Assembly: GCA_029779845.1 (NCBI GenBank)
Contig: JAKOZT010000008.1
Span: forward strand, 1 to 52,420
From: Pseudomonadota bacterium
Lineage (GTDB): Bacteria > Pseudomonadota > Gammaproteobacteria > Burkholderiales > Burkholderiaceae_C
Length of the DNA stretch: 52,420 nt
Reading direction: 5' to 3'
Shown here: positions 6,729-15,116 of the stretch, piece by piece
Layout of the letters: each line of letters starts with the position of its first letter
Numbering within the stretch: the stretch's first letter is position 1
Notes under the pieces: model-generated
Database searches by the model: none
Seen by the model: only the letters and a program-made list of their open reading frames with translations
What the model was told of the DNA's origin: nothing
Translations under genes and position numbers: made by a program

Positions 6729-9604
6729 AGGGGGATCGGAAGATCACGCCCGAGCTGGTGCGCCAGGCGCTCGGGTTCATCTCGCCGAACGTCGATCGCG
6801 AGACCTGGGTGCGCTGCGGCATGGCGATCAAGTCGGAGTTCGGCGCCGACGGGTTCGATCTCTGGAACGACTGGAGCGCGCGGGGCGACAGCTTCAAGGC
6901 GGCCGACGCGAAGGCTGCCTGGCGAAGCATCAAGGGCGCAGGGCGGGTAACGATCGCCACGCTGTTCGGCATCGCGAAGGACTGCGGGTTTCGGATGCCG
7001 GCCGATGGCGACGAGCTGCAGGCGTCTGTGCCGCCAGCAGCGCCCGACAGAGCCGAGGTCGATGCGCGACGCCGGCGGCGCGAGATCGAGGAAGCGCAGT
7101 ACCGCGAGCGAGCCGAGAAGGCCGCTGCCGCGGCGGCCGCGCTGTGGTCGGAGGCTGCCGACAGCGGGCAATCGGCCTACCTGGAGCGCAAGGGCGTGGG
7201 CGCGCATGGCGTGCGCTTCTGCAGCGATGGAACGCTGCTCGTGCCGATGCGCGATGAGCGCGGTGAGCTGCAGAACGTGCAGCGCATCGCTGCCCGGAAG
7301 CCGGCGAACGGCAGCCCGGAGAAGCGCTTCATGTCGGGCGGCCGGAAGTCGGGCCTCTTCCATCTCCTCGGTGAGCTGGCCGGCGCCCCGGTGGTCCTGC
7401 TCGGCGAGGGCTATGCCACCTGCGCAACCCTTCACGAAGCGATGCAGCTCCCGGTGGCAGTGGCCTTCGACGCCGGCAACCTGGTGCATGTCGCGAAGCT
7501 GCTGTGCGCGCAGTTGCCCGATGCGGCGCTGCTCGTGTGCGGCGACGACGATCGGGAGACCGAGCAAAGGACGGGAGCCAACCCGGGCCGCAAGAAGGCG
7601 GAGGCCGCGGCCAAGGCGGCGCGCGTGGCTGGCGCTCGGGCGGCGACCGTGTTTCCTCAAGGCCTGGTGGATGGTGGCACCGACTTCAACGATCTCGCCG
7701 CCGCGACCGGCCTGGAGGCAGTGCGTTGCCAGATCGCGGAGGCGGTCGAAGGTCTTTCCGTTGCGGGCCAGCGCACCGGCGCGAAGGATGCCGGAGATGA
7801 AGATCCTGCCGAGCAAAGCCGAGGCGATCCCTTCACCGTCGACGAGCGAGGCGTCTGGTACGCGGCGCGCGACAAGGACGGTCAGCTCAGGCGGCCGGAA
7901 TGGGTCTGCGCGCCCGTGCATGTGACCGCCAGGACGCGCGCTGATGATGGCAATGCCTGGGGCTACTTCATCGCCTTCGGCGACCCTGACGGGGCGGCAA
8001 AGACGTGGGCGATGCCCTCTGCGCTCCTGAGCGGGGAAGGTGCCGAGTGGGCGGGTCGGCTGAGGGACATGGGCTTGCGCATCGCGCCGGGCACCCGTGC
8101 GCGCAACCTGCTGGCCCAGTACATCGACACGCGCAACCCGAGGGAGCGAGTGACCTGCACCGATCGGGTTGGCTGGCACGGGCCGGTCTACGTGCTGCCG
8201 TCGGGCTGCATCTCATCGGAGGCCGAGAAGCGCGATGGGCGCCGCTATGTGTTCCAGACCGACAGCGGCATGGAGGACACCTTCCGTCGCAGCGGCACGC
8301 TGGCCGAATGGCGCCAGGGCGTGGCCAGGCTGGCCGAAGGCAACTCGCGCTTCGTGTTCGCGCTGTCCGTGGCGTTCGCGGGGCCGATGCTGCGCCTGGT
8401 CGGCATGGAGTCGGGTGGCTTCCACTTCCGCGGCGACTCGAGCCAGGGCAAGACGACCGCACTGCGCGTCGCCGCCAGCGTGTGGGGGCGGCCGAGCTAC
8501 CTGCAGCGCTGGCGCACCACGTCGAATGCGCTCGAATCGATCGCGGCACAGCACTGCGACGCCGCGCTCATCCTCGACGAGCTGGGTCAGCTCGATCCAC
8601 GCGAGGCCGGCGAGGCGGCCTACCTGCTCTCCAACGAGATGGAGAAGGGGCGCTCCACGCGGGCGCAGGTACTGCGCCGGCGCCGGACCTGGCGGCTGAT
8701 CTTCCTGTCCTCCGGTGAGATCTCGCTCGCCGAGCACATGGCCGAGGCCGGCAAGCGCACGCGCGCGGGCATGGAGGTCCGGATGGCCGACGTTCCGCTC
8801 GATGCCGGCCAGGGCATGGGTGGCATCGAGGCGCTGCATGGCCTCGACGGGCCGGCGTGTCTCGCCGAGGCCATCGTGAAGGAAGCCGCACGCTGCTACG
8901 GAACGGCTGGCCGCGCTTGGATCGAGTGGGCCTGCGAGAACATCACGACGCTGCCCGAGCGCCTGCAGGATCTCGTCGACCGCTACCGCGACGAGATGGT
9001 GCCGGAGGCCTCGGCCGAGCAGGTGCGTCGTGTGGGCAGCCGGTTCGCGCTCGTGGCGGCAGCCGGCGAGCTGGCCTCGCAGGCAGGCATCACCGGCTGG
9101 GCTGCAGGCCATGCGGCGTGGGCTGCGCGCCAGTGCTTCAACGCCTGGCTGGCAGCACGCGGCCATCTCGACAACGGCGAGCATGCGTCGATGCTGCGTC
9201 AGGTACGCCGCTTCCTCGAGGCCAACGGCGAGGGGCGCTTCTCGTGGTGGCACCGCGCCGTCGACGATCACAGCCCGAAGACCCTCAACCGCGCCGGCTT
9301 CCGCCGGCTGATCGGCGACGATGGCAAGCCGATCCGAAGCGACATCGACCACCAGCGCGAATACGGCGAGCGCATCTCCGCGAGCGACGCCGAGCGCACG
9401 CGAGTGGAATTCATCGTGCTGCGCGAGGTGTTCCGGCAGGAGGTGTGCAACGGTTACGACGCCGACCAGGTGGCCAAGCTGCTGAAGGGGCGTGGCCATC
9501 TGCACACCGAGGCTGACCGCTTCACCATCAAGCACCGGTTGCCCGGCATGGGGCACGCGCCGTGCTATCACCTCAAGCCGTCGATCTTCGATGACGACTT
9601 GTGA
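6725..9604 (+). CDS. Replication protein: PriCT-2, TOPRIM and DUF927 helicase-like domains
   Basis: 959 aa, the probable replication initiator of the element, equivalent to P4 alpha in role. Residues about 8-85 look like a PriCT-2 domain (ITPELVRQALGFISPNVDRETWVRCGMAIKSEFG). About 150-300 is a TOPRIM-like region with the acidic signatures LLGEGYATC and VCGDDDRE. About 370-720 is a DUF927-type ATPase with Walker A GDSSQGKTT and Walker B ALILDELGQ. No archaeal-type prim-pol catalytic domain is seen. It starts at an ATG overlapping the preceding stop. It is the obvious candidate to bind the GGGGACA repeats (inference). Confidence 0.85.
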   Translation: MKGDRKITPELVRQALGFISPNVDRETWVRCGMAIKSEFGADGFDLWNDWSARGDSFKAADAKAAWRSIKGAGRVTIATLFGIAKDCGFRMPADGDELQASVPPAAPDRAEVDARRRRREIEEAQYRERAEKAAAAAAALWSEAADSGQSAYLERKGVGAHGVRFCSDGTLLVPMRDERGELQNVQRIAARKPANGSPEKRFMSGGRKSGLFHLLGELAGAPVVLLGEGYATCATLHEAMQLPVAVAFDAGNLVHVAKLLCAQLPDAALLVCGDDDRETEQRTGANPGRKKAEAAAKAARVAGARAATVFPQGLVDGGTDFNDLAAATGLEAVRCQIAEAVEGLSVAGQRTGAKDAGDEDPAEQSRGDPFTVDERGVWYAARDKDGQLRRPEWVCAPVHVTARTRADDGNAWGYFIAFGDPDGAAKTWAMPSALLSGEGAEWAGRLRDMGLRIAPGTRARNLLAQYIDTRNPRERVTCTDRVGWHGPVYVLPSGCISSEAEKRDGRRYVFQTDSGMEDTFRRSGTLAEWRQGVARLAEGNSRFVFALSVAFAGPMLRLVGMESGGFHFRGDSSQGKTTALRVAASVWGRPSYLQRWRTTSNALESIAAQHCDAALILDELGQLDPREAGEAAYLLSNEMEKGRSTRAQVLRRRRTWRLIFLSSGEISLAEHMAEAGKRTRAGMEVRMADVPLDAGQGMGGIEALHGLDGPACLAEAIVKEAARCYGTAGRAWIEWACENITTLPERLQDLVDRYRDEMVPEASAEQVRRVGSRFALVAAAGELASQAGITGWAAGHAAWAARQCFNAWLAARGHLDNGEHASMLRQVRRFLEANGEGRFSWWHRAVDDHSPKTLNRAGFRRLIGDDGKPIRSDIDHQREYGERISASDAERTRVEFIVLREVFRQEVCNGYDADQVAKLLKGRGHLHTEADRFTIKHRLPGMGHAPCYHLKPSIFDDDL

Positions 9605-10181
9605 TCCGGGGCTCGCTGCGGTTCAGCACCACCAGCAGCTGCTGGAGGATCTGGATCGACGCAAGGAGCGCTGCCTGGCGGCTGAAGGCGGCACGGCGCT
9701 TCTGGAGTGCGTTCGGGATTGCCTGCTGCACGGAGTCACCGCTCCGGCCTGGCTGCGCGACGAGTACGTGCGCAGGTTCGCGCTGGTGGGCGAGGCGCGC
9801 GTGAAGTCATGGGATGAAGCATTCGGCCGCCCATTCGCGCCTCGGGCTCGCCTGGCCATCATCCGGCGCGATCGACAGCGGCTGCGTAGCGTGCACGAGG
9901 CGGTCTGGGCTGTGCTTCGAGAAGACCCACGGCACGCGATCGACGACGCACTCTTCAGGCGTGCCGCCGAGTCGCCTGGCCTGGCGCTCAGTGCCGGCAG
10001 CGTGAAGACGAAGTACTACCAGGCCATCAACGAGCACGGGTACTTGAACCTGGCGCAATGGGTGAAGGCGATGCGTCAACGCAGCGCAACCGACAGCCGC
10101 GTTCTTTCGCTGCACTCACCGCTTCCAGTCTTTGCGGTCGAACGCCTGAACGGCTTTGGCGCCGGCGCCGGCGACTCCTAA
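9591..10181 (+). CDS. Hypothetical element protein
   Basis: 196 aa, helical and basic: HHQQLLEDLDRRKERCLAAEGGTALLECVRDCLLHGVTAPAWLRDEYVRRFALV, then a segment ending AGSVKTKYYQAINEHGYLNLAQWVKAMR. No family is recognised. The ATG lies inside the end of the replication gene, a 14-base overlap in another frame, showing coupled translation. The link to the replication protein suggests a helper of replication or of gene expression; this is inferred from position. Confidence 0.6.
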   Translation: MTTCDPGLAAVQHHQQLLEDLDRRKERCLAAEGGTALLECVRDCLLHGVTAPAWLRDEYVRRFALVGEARVKSWDEAFGRPFAPRARLAIIRRDRQRLRSVHEAVWAVLREDPRHAIDDALFRRAAESPGLALSAGSVKTKYYQAINEHGYLNLAQWVKAMRQRSATDSRVLSLHSPLPVFAVERLNGFGAGAGDS

Positions 10182-10242
10182 GGTGCGGGCATGTCCGCGT
10201 GCATGCGGGCACGCGCCACCCGCGCGCGGACGCGGGCAGGAG

Positions 10243-10524
10243 ATGAACGTGAAGTACAACTTTTCGGCCGCCGAGCGCCGCCTGATTGCCGAGCAGCAGA
10301 GCAGAACTTCTGCCTACGGGTGCGTGGCAGAAGCCCTCGGCCTCGCGCCGGCGCAGTGCATGGGTCCCTTGGGCGCCTCCCTGGCAGTGATGGGAAAGGC
10401 CCTCGTCACCCAGCACATCTTCGAGACGATGGGCCAGCCGCACCGCCGCGCGGAGCAGCGCCAGCGCATGCAGCAGCTGGGGATCCTGCAGACGCCTGCA
10501 CGCAACGGGAGGGCCGCGTCGTGA
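10243..10524 (+). CDS. Hypothetical small element protein
   Basis: 93 aa: MNVKYNFSAAERRLIAEQQSRTSAYGCVAEALGLAPAQCMGPLGASLAVMGKALVTQHIFETMGQPHRRAEQRQRM. It is helical with no recognised domain. GCAGGAG directly precedes the ATG. The stop overlaps the following GTG start, so the two are coupled. It sits between the replication block and the capsid gene. Small proteins here in satellites sometimes act on helper assembly or packaging; nothing in this sequence proves that. Confidence 0.5.
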   Translation: MNVKYNFSAAERRLIAEQQSRTSAYGCVAEALGLAPAQCMGPLGASLAVMGKALVTQHIFETMGQPHRRAEQRQRMQQLGILQTPARNGRAAS

Positions 10525-11087
10525 AGATTGCGCCGATCACCGAACATTCGGAGTACAGCAGCGCCCAAGCCGAGATCAACAAGCTCGGCATTGCCCTCGG
10601 CAAGGTCCGTGCTCGACTGGCGGAGATCTCGATACTGTTGAGCGCACCGCCGGCTTCCCGCAAGGAATCGTCAATCGTGAACGCGGCGCTCGAGTTCGCG
10701 GAGACCGGCGTCGTGAAGCCGGCGCAGGAGGTCTCGGGCCTCAACGAGGAACGCCAGGTACTTGCGAGGCAGGAGACGGCATTGCTGAACGCGATGGAGT
10801 TGCATCGCCTGCGCATGGACAAGCTCATCGACGATCTGAGTGGGCAACTGAAGCCCTCGGTCATGGCCGCGCATGCCGGTCTCGCGAAGCGCTACATCCA
10901 TCTGCTGGAGAAGATGGACGAGATCCTCGAAGAGGAGAGCGAACTCGTCCGGAGCGTCGAGTCTGCGGGCTATCGCTGCTATCTGCGTGGCCTGATTGCC
11001 CGCCAGCAGCTGGGCCGCATCGGCGACACGTTCGGGAGCATGGCGTACTACCTTCATCGGGACGTGAGCGAGATCGCTGCCGGCTGA
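10521..11087 (+). CDS. Hypothetical coiled-coil protein upstream of capsid
   Basis: 188 aa, acidic and strongly helical with heptad-like runs (EINKLGIALGKVRARLAEISILL, LNEERQVLARQETALLNAMELHRLRMDKLIDDL, YIHLLEKMDEILEEESELVRSVESAG). It starts at a GTG overlapping the stop before it. The capsid gene starts 21 bases further on. Its place and fold type would suit a scaffold or capsid-size factor, but no homology supports this. It could equally be a replication or regulatory accessory. Confidence 0.55.
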   Translation: MKIAPITEHSEYSSAQAEINKLGIALGKVRARLAEISILLSAPPASRKESSIVNAALEFAETGVVKPAQEVSGLNEERQVLARQETALLNAMELHRLRMDKLIDDLSGQLKPSVMAAHAGLAKRYIHLLEKMDEILEEESELVRSVESAGYRCYLRGLIARQQLGRIGDTFGSMAYYLHRDVSEIAAG

Positions 11088-11108
11088 CGACACCACAAGG
11101 ACGAAACC

Positions 11109-12287
11109 ATGAACATCCAAGAACTTCAGTCGCGCGTCGCGATCCGCGAGCGAGGCGCCCGCCACCTTCTGGCCGAGAAGGGCAGCGGCCGCTGGTCGAG
11201 CGAAGACCAAGCCATCTTCGATGCGCTGATGGACGACGCGGAACGCGCGCAGGCATTGATCGAAGCGCATCGCGCCGCTGGCGGTGTGTCGGCGACACGA
11301 TGGGCCGAGCAGCGCTCCGGGCTCGAGATCTACATCCGCACGAGTGCGCCCGGCCGCAGCCCGCAGGACGAGCGCCGTGTCCAGGCCGCCATGTCGACCA
11401 CGACGCCGGCGCAGGGCGGGTATGCGGTCGGAACGCTCGTGGCCCAGGATCTCGTCAGCCTGGTCAAGGGCTACGGCTGGATGCGCCAGGTCGCGCGTCA
11501 GGTGACGACCACGACGGGCAGCGACATGGGCTTCCCGACCTCGGATGGCACCGCGGAGCAGGGCGAGATCCTGGGCCAGAACGCCGCGGCGACGAGCGCC
11601 GATATGGTGTTCGGCTCGGCAGCGATGAATGTGCACAAGTTCGGCTCGAAGGCCTTCTTCCTGCCGCTGGAACTGATGCAGGACAGCGCCGTCGACATCG
11701 TGGCCGAGGTTGCCCAACGCGCTGTCGATCGCATCGGACGCATCCAGAACGTCAAGTTCACGATCGGCTCCGGCACGGGGGAACCGACCGGCCTGGCCAC
11801 CGCCGCCACCGTGGGCAAGATCGGTACGACGGGCCAGACGGCGACGATCGTCTATGACGATCTGGTCGACTTGGCCGATTCGGTCGACGAAGGGCATCTC
11901 GGCATGCCGAGCAAGCAAGCAGGCCTCCAACGCCCCACACCCGGCTGGATGATGGGTCAGGCCATGCGCAAGGTCGTGCGCAAGCTGAAGGACACCGACG
12001 GGCGGCCGATCTGGACGCCTGCGGCCGGTGCCGAGCTGCCGCAGCTGCTGGACTACCCGGTCTACATGAACAACGACATGCCGGCGCCGGGGGCTTCGGC
12101 GAAGAGTCTGGCGTTCGGCAACCTCGGTGCGTATGCCGTGCGCGACGTGGCGGAGCTTGTCCTGTTGCGCCTCGAGGACAGCGGCCTGCTGCTCAAGGGG
12201 CAGATCGGCTTCATGGCGTGGATGCGTTCCGGCGGCAACCTGCTCGATGCGGGCGCCGTCAAGCTGTACCAGCACTCCGCCACCTGA
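11109..12287 (+). CDS. Phage major capsid protein, HK97 fold
   Basis: 392 aa. Residues about 1-95 form a charged helical delta-like segment (MNIQELQSRVAIRERGARHLLAEKG, DERRVQAAM). The HK97-type core follows: GGYAVGTLVAQDLVSLVKGYGWMRQVARQVTTTTGSDMGFPTSDGTAEQG, then FGSKAFFLPLELMQDSAVDIVAEVAQRAVDRIGRIQNVKFTIGSGTGEPTGLA, and the C-terminal NDMPAPGASAKSLAFGNLGAYAVRDVAELVLLRLEDSGLLLKGQIGFMAWMRSGGNLLD. This is full length for the family. The ATG follows ACAAGGACGAAACC. No prohead protease, portal or terminase gene is seen in the element, so assembly would need partners from a helper phage or unrecognised genes. Confidence 0.9.
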   Translation: MNIQELQSRVAIRERGARHLLAEKGSGRWSSEDQAIFDALMDDAERAQALIEAHRAAGGVSATRWAEQRSGLEIYIRTSAPGRSPQDERRVQAAMSTTTPAQGGYAVGTLVAQDLVSLVKGYGWMRQVARQVTTTTGSDMGFPTSDGTAEQGEILGQNAAATSADMVFGSAAMNVHKFGSKAFFLPLELMQDSAVDIVAEVAQRAVDRIGRIQNVKFTIGSGTGEPTGLATAATVGKIGTTGQTATIVYDDLVDLADSVDEGHLGMPSKQAGLQRPTPGWMMGQAMRKVVRKLKDTDGRPIWTPAAGAELPQLLDYPVYMNNDMPAPGASAKSLAFGNLGAYAVRDVAELVLLRLEDSGLLLKGQIGFMAWMRSGGNLLDAGAVKLYQHSAT

Positions 12288-12299
12288 GCGAGTCGACGC

Positions 12300-12317
12300 G
12301 GGCCGAGAGAGCGGCCC
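12300..12317 (+). terminator. GC hairpin after capsid gene
   Basis: GGGCCG pairs with CGGCCC around a 6-base loop, 12 bases after the capsid stop, without a T run. It may attenuate transcription between capsid and tape measure. The remaining 170 bases before the next gene contain no supported frame. Confidence 0.35.
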
Positions 12318-12490
12318 ATAGGTCCGCGACGACAGAGGCCTCCCGGCCTCGATGCTCATGACACATGGGTTCGCATGGCGATCGACGCGAGGGCGCGATC
12401 GCGAGAAGGCTCACCGCTGTACTCCGCCAGCTGCACGCCTTCTATCCGGCTGTCTTTGTGCCGGCGTCTGCACCTCTCGAGGACACGAAC

Positions 12491-14470
12491 ATGGCATTGG
12501 CAACTCTCTCGATCGACCTCGAAGCGCGCCTCGCCGGCCTCGAGGCCGGGCTGGACAAGGCGGCGCGCATCTCGCAGGTGAGCGCCGACAAGATCCAGAA
12601 GCAGTTCGACGGCATCAAGAGCATCGGCGCCGGGCTCGCCACCAGCCTGACCGCAGCGTTCAGCGTCGGCGCGCTCACCGCGTTCGTGAAAGGCACCATC
12701 GACGGCCTCGACGCGCTGAACGACTTGAAGGACGCCACCGGCGCGAGCATCGAGAACCTCAGCGCGCTCGAAGATGTGGCCGCGCGCACGGGCACCTCGT
12801 TCGACACCGTCGGCGCGTCGCTGGTGAAGCTCAACGGCGTGCTGAAGGACGCGAAGCCCGGCAGCGACACGGCGAAGATGCTGCAGTCGATCGGCCTCTC
12901 GGCCGCCGAGCTGCGCCGGATCGACCCGGCCGAGGCCCTGCAGCGCGTGGCGGTGGCGCTGAACCGCTATGCCGACGACGGCAACAAGGCGCGCATCGTG
13001 CAGGAGCTGTTCGGCAAGAGCGTGCGCGAGGCGGCGCCGTTTCTGAAGGACCTGGCGGAGAACGGCAAGCTCAACGCCACGGTAACGACGAAGCAGGCCG
13101 AGGAGGCGGAGAAGTTCAACAAGCAGTTGTTCGAGCTGCAGAAGAACTCGAAGGACGCTGCACGCGCGCTGTTGAGCGACCTGCTGCCGGCGCTCACGCA
13201 GGTTCTCGAGAACATCAAGAACAGCGGGGGCCTGTTCAACACGATGCTCGCGAACGCGAACCTCGATTCGTTTTCGATCCAGCGCAAGGCCCTCGAGAAC
13301 CTGAACCTCGAGATCAAGCACACCGGCAGCCTGCTCGACGAGTTCAGCGCTGCGCTCGACAAAGACCCTGGCAACCGCGCTTATGTGCAGCGCGTGGCCG
13401 AGCTGCGCGTGGAACTCGAAGGCCTGATGAAGCAGGCGGCGGCGGGCAGCGACCGGCTCAAGGCATTGTCCGATGCGATGAAGCCGGTGTCGGTTGGCCG
13501 CCGTCCGCCCAACGAGGGTGGCGGCAAGTACAACCCACCTCCTGCGCCCGACGCGGCGGCCGGATCGAAGCCGTCGACCTTCAAGCTGCCCGACATGCCC
13601 GGCGCGAAAGACGACGCGCTCACCGACGCGCTGGCTCGCCTGGACGCCACCACTTTCGCGAAGCTCGACCGCCTCAATGCCGAACTGGCGAAGCTGCTGA
13701 CGATCCGTGAGGAACTCGGCACCGGCGGCGGCATCGACGAGGCGATCGCCAGTATCACGCTGGAGATGGAGGCCCTCGATCCGGTGGCCGCCCAAGCGGC
13801 GGAAACCACGAAGCGTCTCAACGAGCTGCTCGACGCCACGCCGAGCGCCGGCATTGAAAAGGCACGCGCCGACATGCAATTGCTCGCCGCCGCCCTCGAG
13901 CGCGGCGAGATCAATGCCGGCCAGTTCAGCGAGGCCGCGCAGGTGCGGCTGGGCACGCTCGGCACGCAGATCGACGAGGTGAACAAGTTCGCCGAGGAGG
14001 CCGGCCGCAAGATCCAGGATGCGCTGGGCGACACGCTCACGCGCTCGCTGCAGGGCGACTTCTCGAGCATCGGCAAGATGTGGGGCGACCTGCTCACCGG
14101 GATGGTGGCGCAAGCTGTCGCGGCGCAGCTGATCCAGGCGCTGTTCGGCGACTTGTTCGGCGGCGGGAGCACCGGCAACAATGGCCTGATCGACACTGCG
14201 CTGTCGACGTGGCTCGGCTCATTCGCCACCGGCCTCGACTACGTGCCGCGCGACGGCTTGGCCTACATCCACCAGGGCGAGCGCATCGTCACCGCCGATC
14301 AGAACAGGCGCGGTGGCTGGAGCGACGATCGGCGGGTTGTCAACGTCTACATCACGAACCAAGTCGAGGCGGGTGTCAACAAGCAGGAAGTGCTTGGTGC
14401 TTTGCGAGCGGTGGAAGCACGCAGCGAAGCGAAGACGATGCAACGGCTCCGGCGTGTCGGCCTGGTGTGA
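12491..14470 (+). CDS. Phage tail tape-measure protein
   Basis: 659 aa. The N-terminus MALATLSIDLEARLAGLEAGLDKAARISQVSADKIQKQFDGI followed by a hydrophobic segment (LATSLTAAFSVGALTAFVKGTIDGLDALNDLKDATG) is typical of tape-measure proteins. A long coiled-coil middle and a Pro-rich linker (about 335-365) follow. The C-terminus has a membrane-like stretch (GMVAQAVAAQLIQALFGDLFGGG) and ends in GLDYVPRDGLAYIHQGERIVTADQN. GAGG precedes the ATG by eight bases. Tape measures set tail length and form the ejection channel, so this one would act on tails made by a helper. No tail tube or terminator gene is present. Confidence 0.85.
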   Translation: MALATLSIDLEARLAGLEAGLDKAARISQVSADKIQKQFDGIKSIGAGLATSLTAAFSVGALTAFVKGTIDGLDALNDLKDATGASIENLSALEDVAARTGTSFDTVGASLVKLNGVLKDAKPGSDTAKMLQSIGLSAAELRRIDPAEALQRVAVALNRYADDGNKARIVQELFGKSVREAAPFLKDLAENGKLNATVTTKQAEEAEKFNKQLFELQKNSKDAARALLSDLLPALTQVLENIKNSGGLFNTMLANANLDSFSIQRKALENLNLEIKHTGSLLDEFSAALDKDPGNRAYVQRVAELRVELEGLMKQAAAGSDRLKALSDAMKPVSVGRRPPNEGGGKYNPPPAPDAAAGSKPSTFKLPDMPGAKDDALTDALARLDATTFAKLDRLNAELAKLLTIREELGTGGGIDEAIASITLEMEALDPVAAQAAETTKRLNELLDATPSAGIEKARADMQLLAAALERGEINAGQFSEAAQVRLGTLGTQIDEVNKFAEEAGRKIQDALGDTLTRSLQGDFSSIGKMWGDLLTGMVAQAVAAQLIQALFGDLFGGGSTGNNGLIDTALSTWLGSFATGLDYVPRDGLAYIHQGERIVTADQNRRGGWSDDRRVVNVYITNQVEAGVNKQEVLGALRAVEARSEAKTMQRLRRVGLV

Positions 14471-14832
14471 TGGCTGTCGTTCTTGAGTTTCCCCGGGAGG
14501 CGTGTGGCCACTGGCCGCTTGTCCGTGAGTCCATCGAAGTTGCGGCCAAGGCGTTCGGGCTGAGTGCCGAGGCGACGAGCGACCTGGTGCGTCTCATGCG
14601 AAAGGATTGGGATGAGTATCTCGGGCAAGTGCAAGTGAGCATCAGTCGAGAGGATGTTCAGCTGGACGACGCACTGTCGTCATCACGAGTGCAGATCGAG
14701 GCTCTTGTTTCGGGAGTAGCCAAAGAAGTCGGGGACAAGGTTTGGTTGCGCATGCTGGGGCTGTACCAAGTGCTGGTTTGGGAGCGTGCCAGCATCCTTG
14801 CACAAGGTGCGCTCTGCCTGAGCCAGCGCTGA
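14470..14832 (+). CDS. Hypothetical protein, last gene of the element
   Basis: 120 aa: MAVVLEFPREACGHWPLVRESIEVAAKAFGLSAEATSDLVRLMRKDWDEYLGQVQVSISREDVQLDDALSSSRVQIEALVSGVAKEVGDKVWLRMLGLYQVLVWERASI. It is helical with no recognised domain. The ATG overlaps the tape-measure stop (TGATG), so the two are coupled. In tailed phages the gene beside the tape measure is often a tail assembly chaperone or distal tail protein, but this one lies downstream and shows no such similarity. Confidence 0.6.
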   Translation: MAVVLEFPREACGHWPLVRESIEVAAKAFGLSAEATSDLVRLMRKDWDEYLGQVQVSISREDVQLDDALSSSRVQIEALVSGVAKEVGDKVWLRMLGLYQVLVWERASILAQGALCLSQR

Positions 14833-14873
14833 ACGTGCCGCTTCATCGGCCATGCCTGCGGGGCGGCGGAAAA

Positions 14874-14906
14874 CTTGTCCCCGTCCAGTTCGGCGACGGG
14901 GACAAG
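14874..14906 (+). repeat. Perfect 12-bp inverted repeat built from two iterons
   Basis: CTTGTCCCCGTC (14874-14885) and GACGGGGACAAG (14895-14906) form a perfect stem with a 9-base loop. It lies 41 bases after the last gene of the element. It can act as a bidirectional hairpin terminator (no long T run) and is also a head-to-head pair of the GGGGACA repeat. Confidence 0.75.
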
Positions 14907-14983
14907 TCTCTCGCGAGCGGGGACAGAAATACTCATACGAATCAAGCCCTTGGCTTTGTTGTCCCCGTGTCCCCGGTGTCCCC
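14876..14983 (+). repeat. GGGGACA repeat cluster B
   Basis: GGGGACA occurs on the plus strand at 14898 and 14919 and on the minus strand (TGTCCCC) at 14876, 14960, 14968 and 14977. The motif is the same as in the cluster beside int, but here the copies are in both orientations. With only one incidental copy noticed further right in the window (16578), the clustering at both ends of the element is striking. By analogy with P4 ori and crr the clusters may be the two binding regions of the replication protein. The rest of 14833-15042 contains no gene. Confidence 0.55.
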
Positions 14984-15042
14984 GCTACAATTTCACCCGG
15001 TCGGGAATTGGATGCTGCCGCGCAATGAGAGGTGGCGGCCCA

Positions 15043-15065
15043 TGCAGTAACTTTTGCAGTAACTG
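15043..15065 (+). repeat. Right integrase arm-type repeat
   Basis: This stretch carries two copies of GCAGTAACT and differs from 315-337 at only two of 23 bases. It lies 28 bases before the attR core. The matching pair at both ends defines the element's recombination arms. Confidence 0.75.
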
Positions 15066-15093
15066 ACCCGATGATGCTGGGTGTCATCAGGAA

Positions 15094-15116
15094 GTTCGAT
15101 TGACCCCAGCCCACCA
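15094..15116 (+). other. attR core (imperfect copy of the ssrA end)
   Basis: This stretch matches attL at 178-201 except for GA in place of CC in the loop and one missing T before CCACCA. It marks the right limit of the element. The degeneracy means the core may have drifted, or that the element recombined at an already altered site; excision might then be inefficient. Confidence 0.6.

Noticed and set aside
6536..8179. Long minus-strand frame opposite the replication gene
   Set aside because: Composition and lack of motifs show an antisense shadow in high-GC DNA.
12356..14113. 585-aa minus-strand frame opposite the tape measure
   Set aside because: Shadow frame; the plus strand has a clear family match and ribosome-binding site.
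373..15116. Complete prophage
   Set aside because: No packaging, portal, tail tube, baseplate or lysis genes are visible, and the size is that of a satellite.
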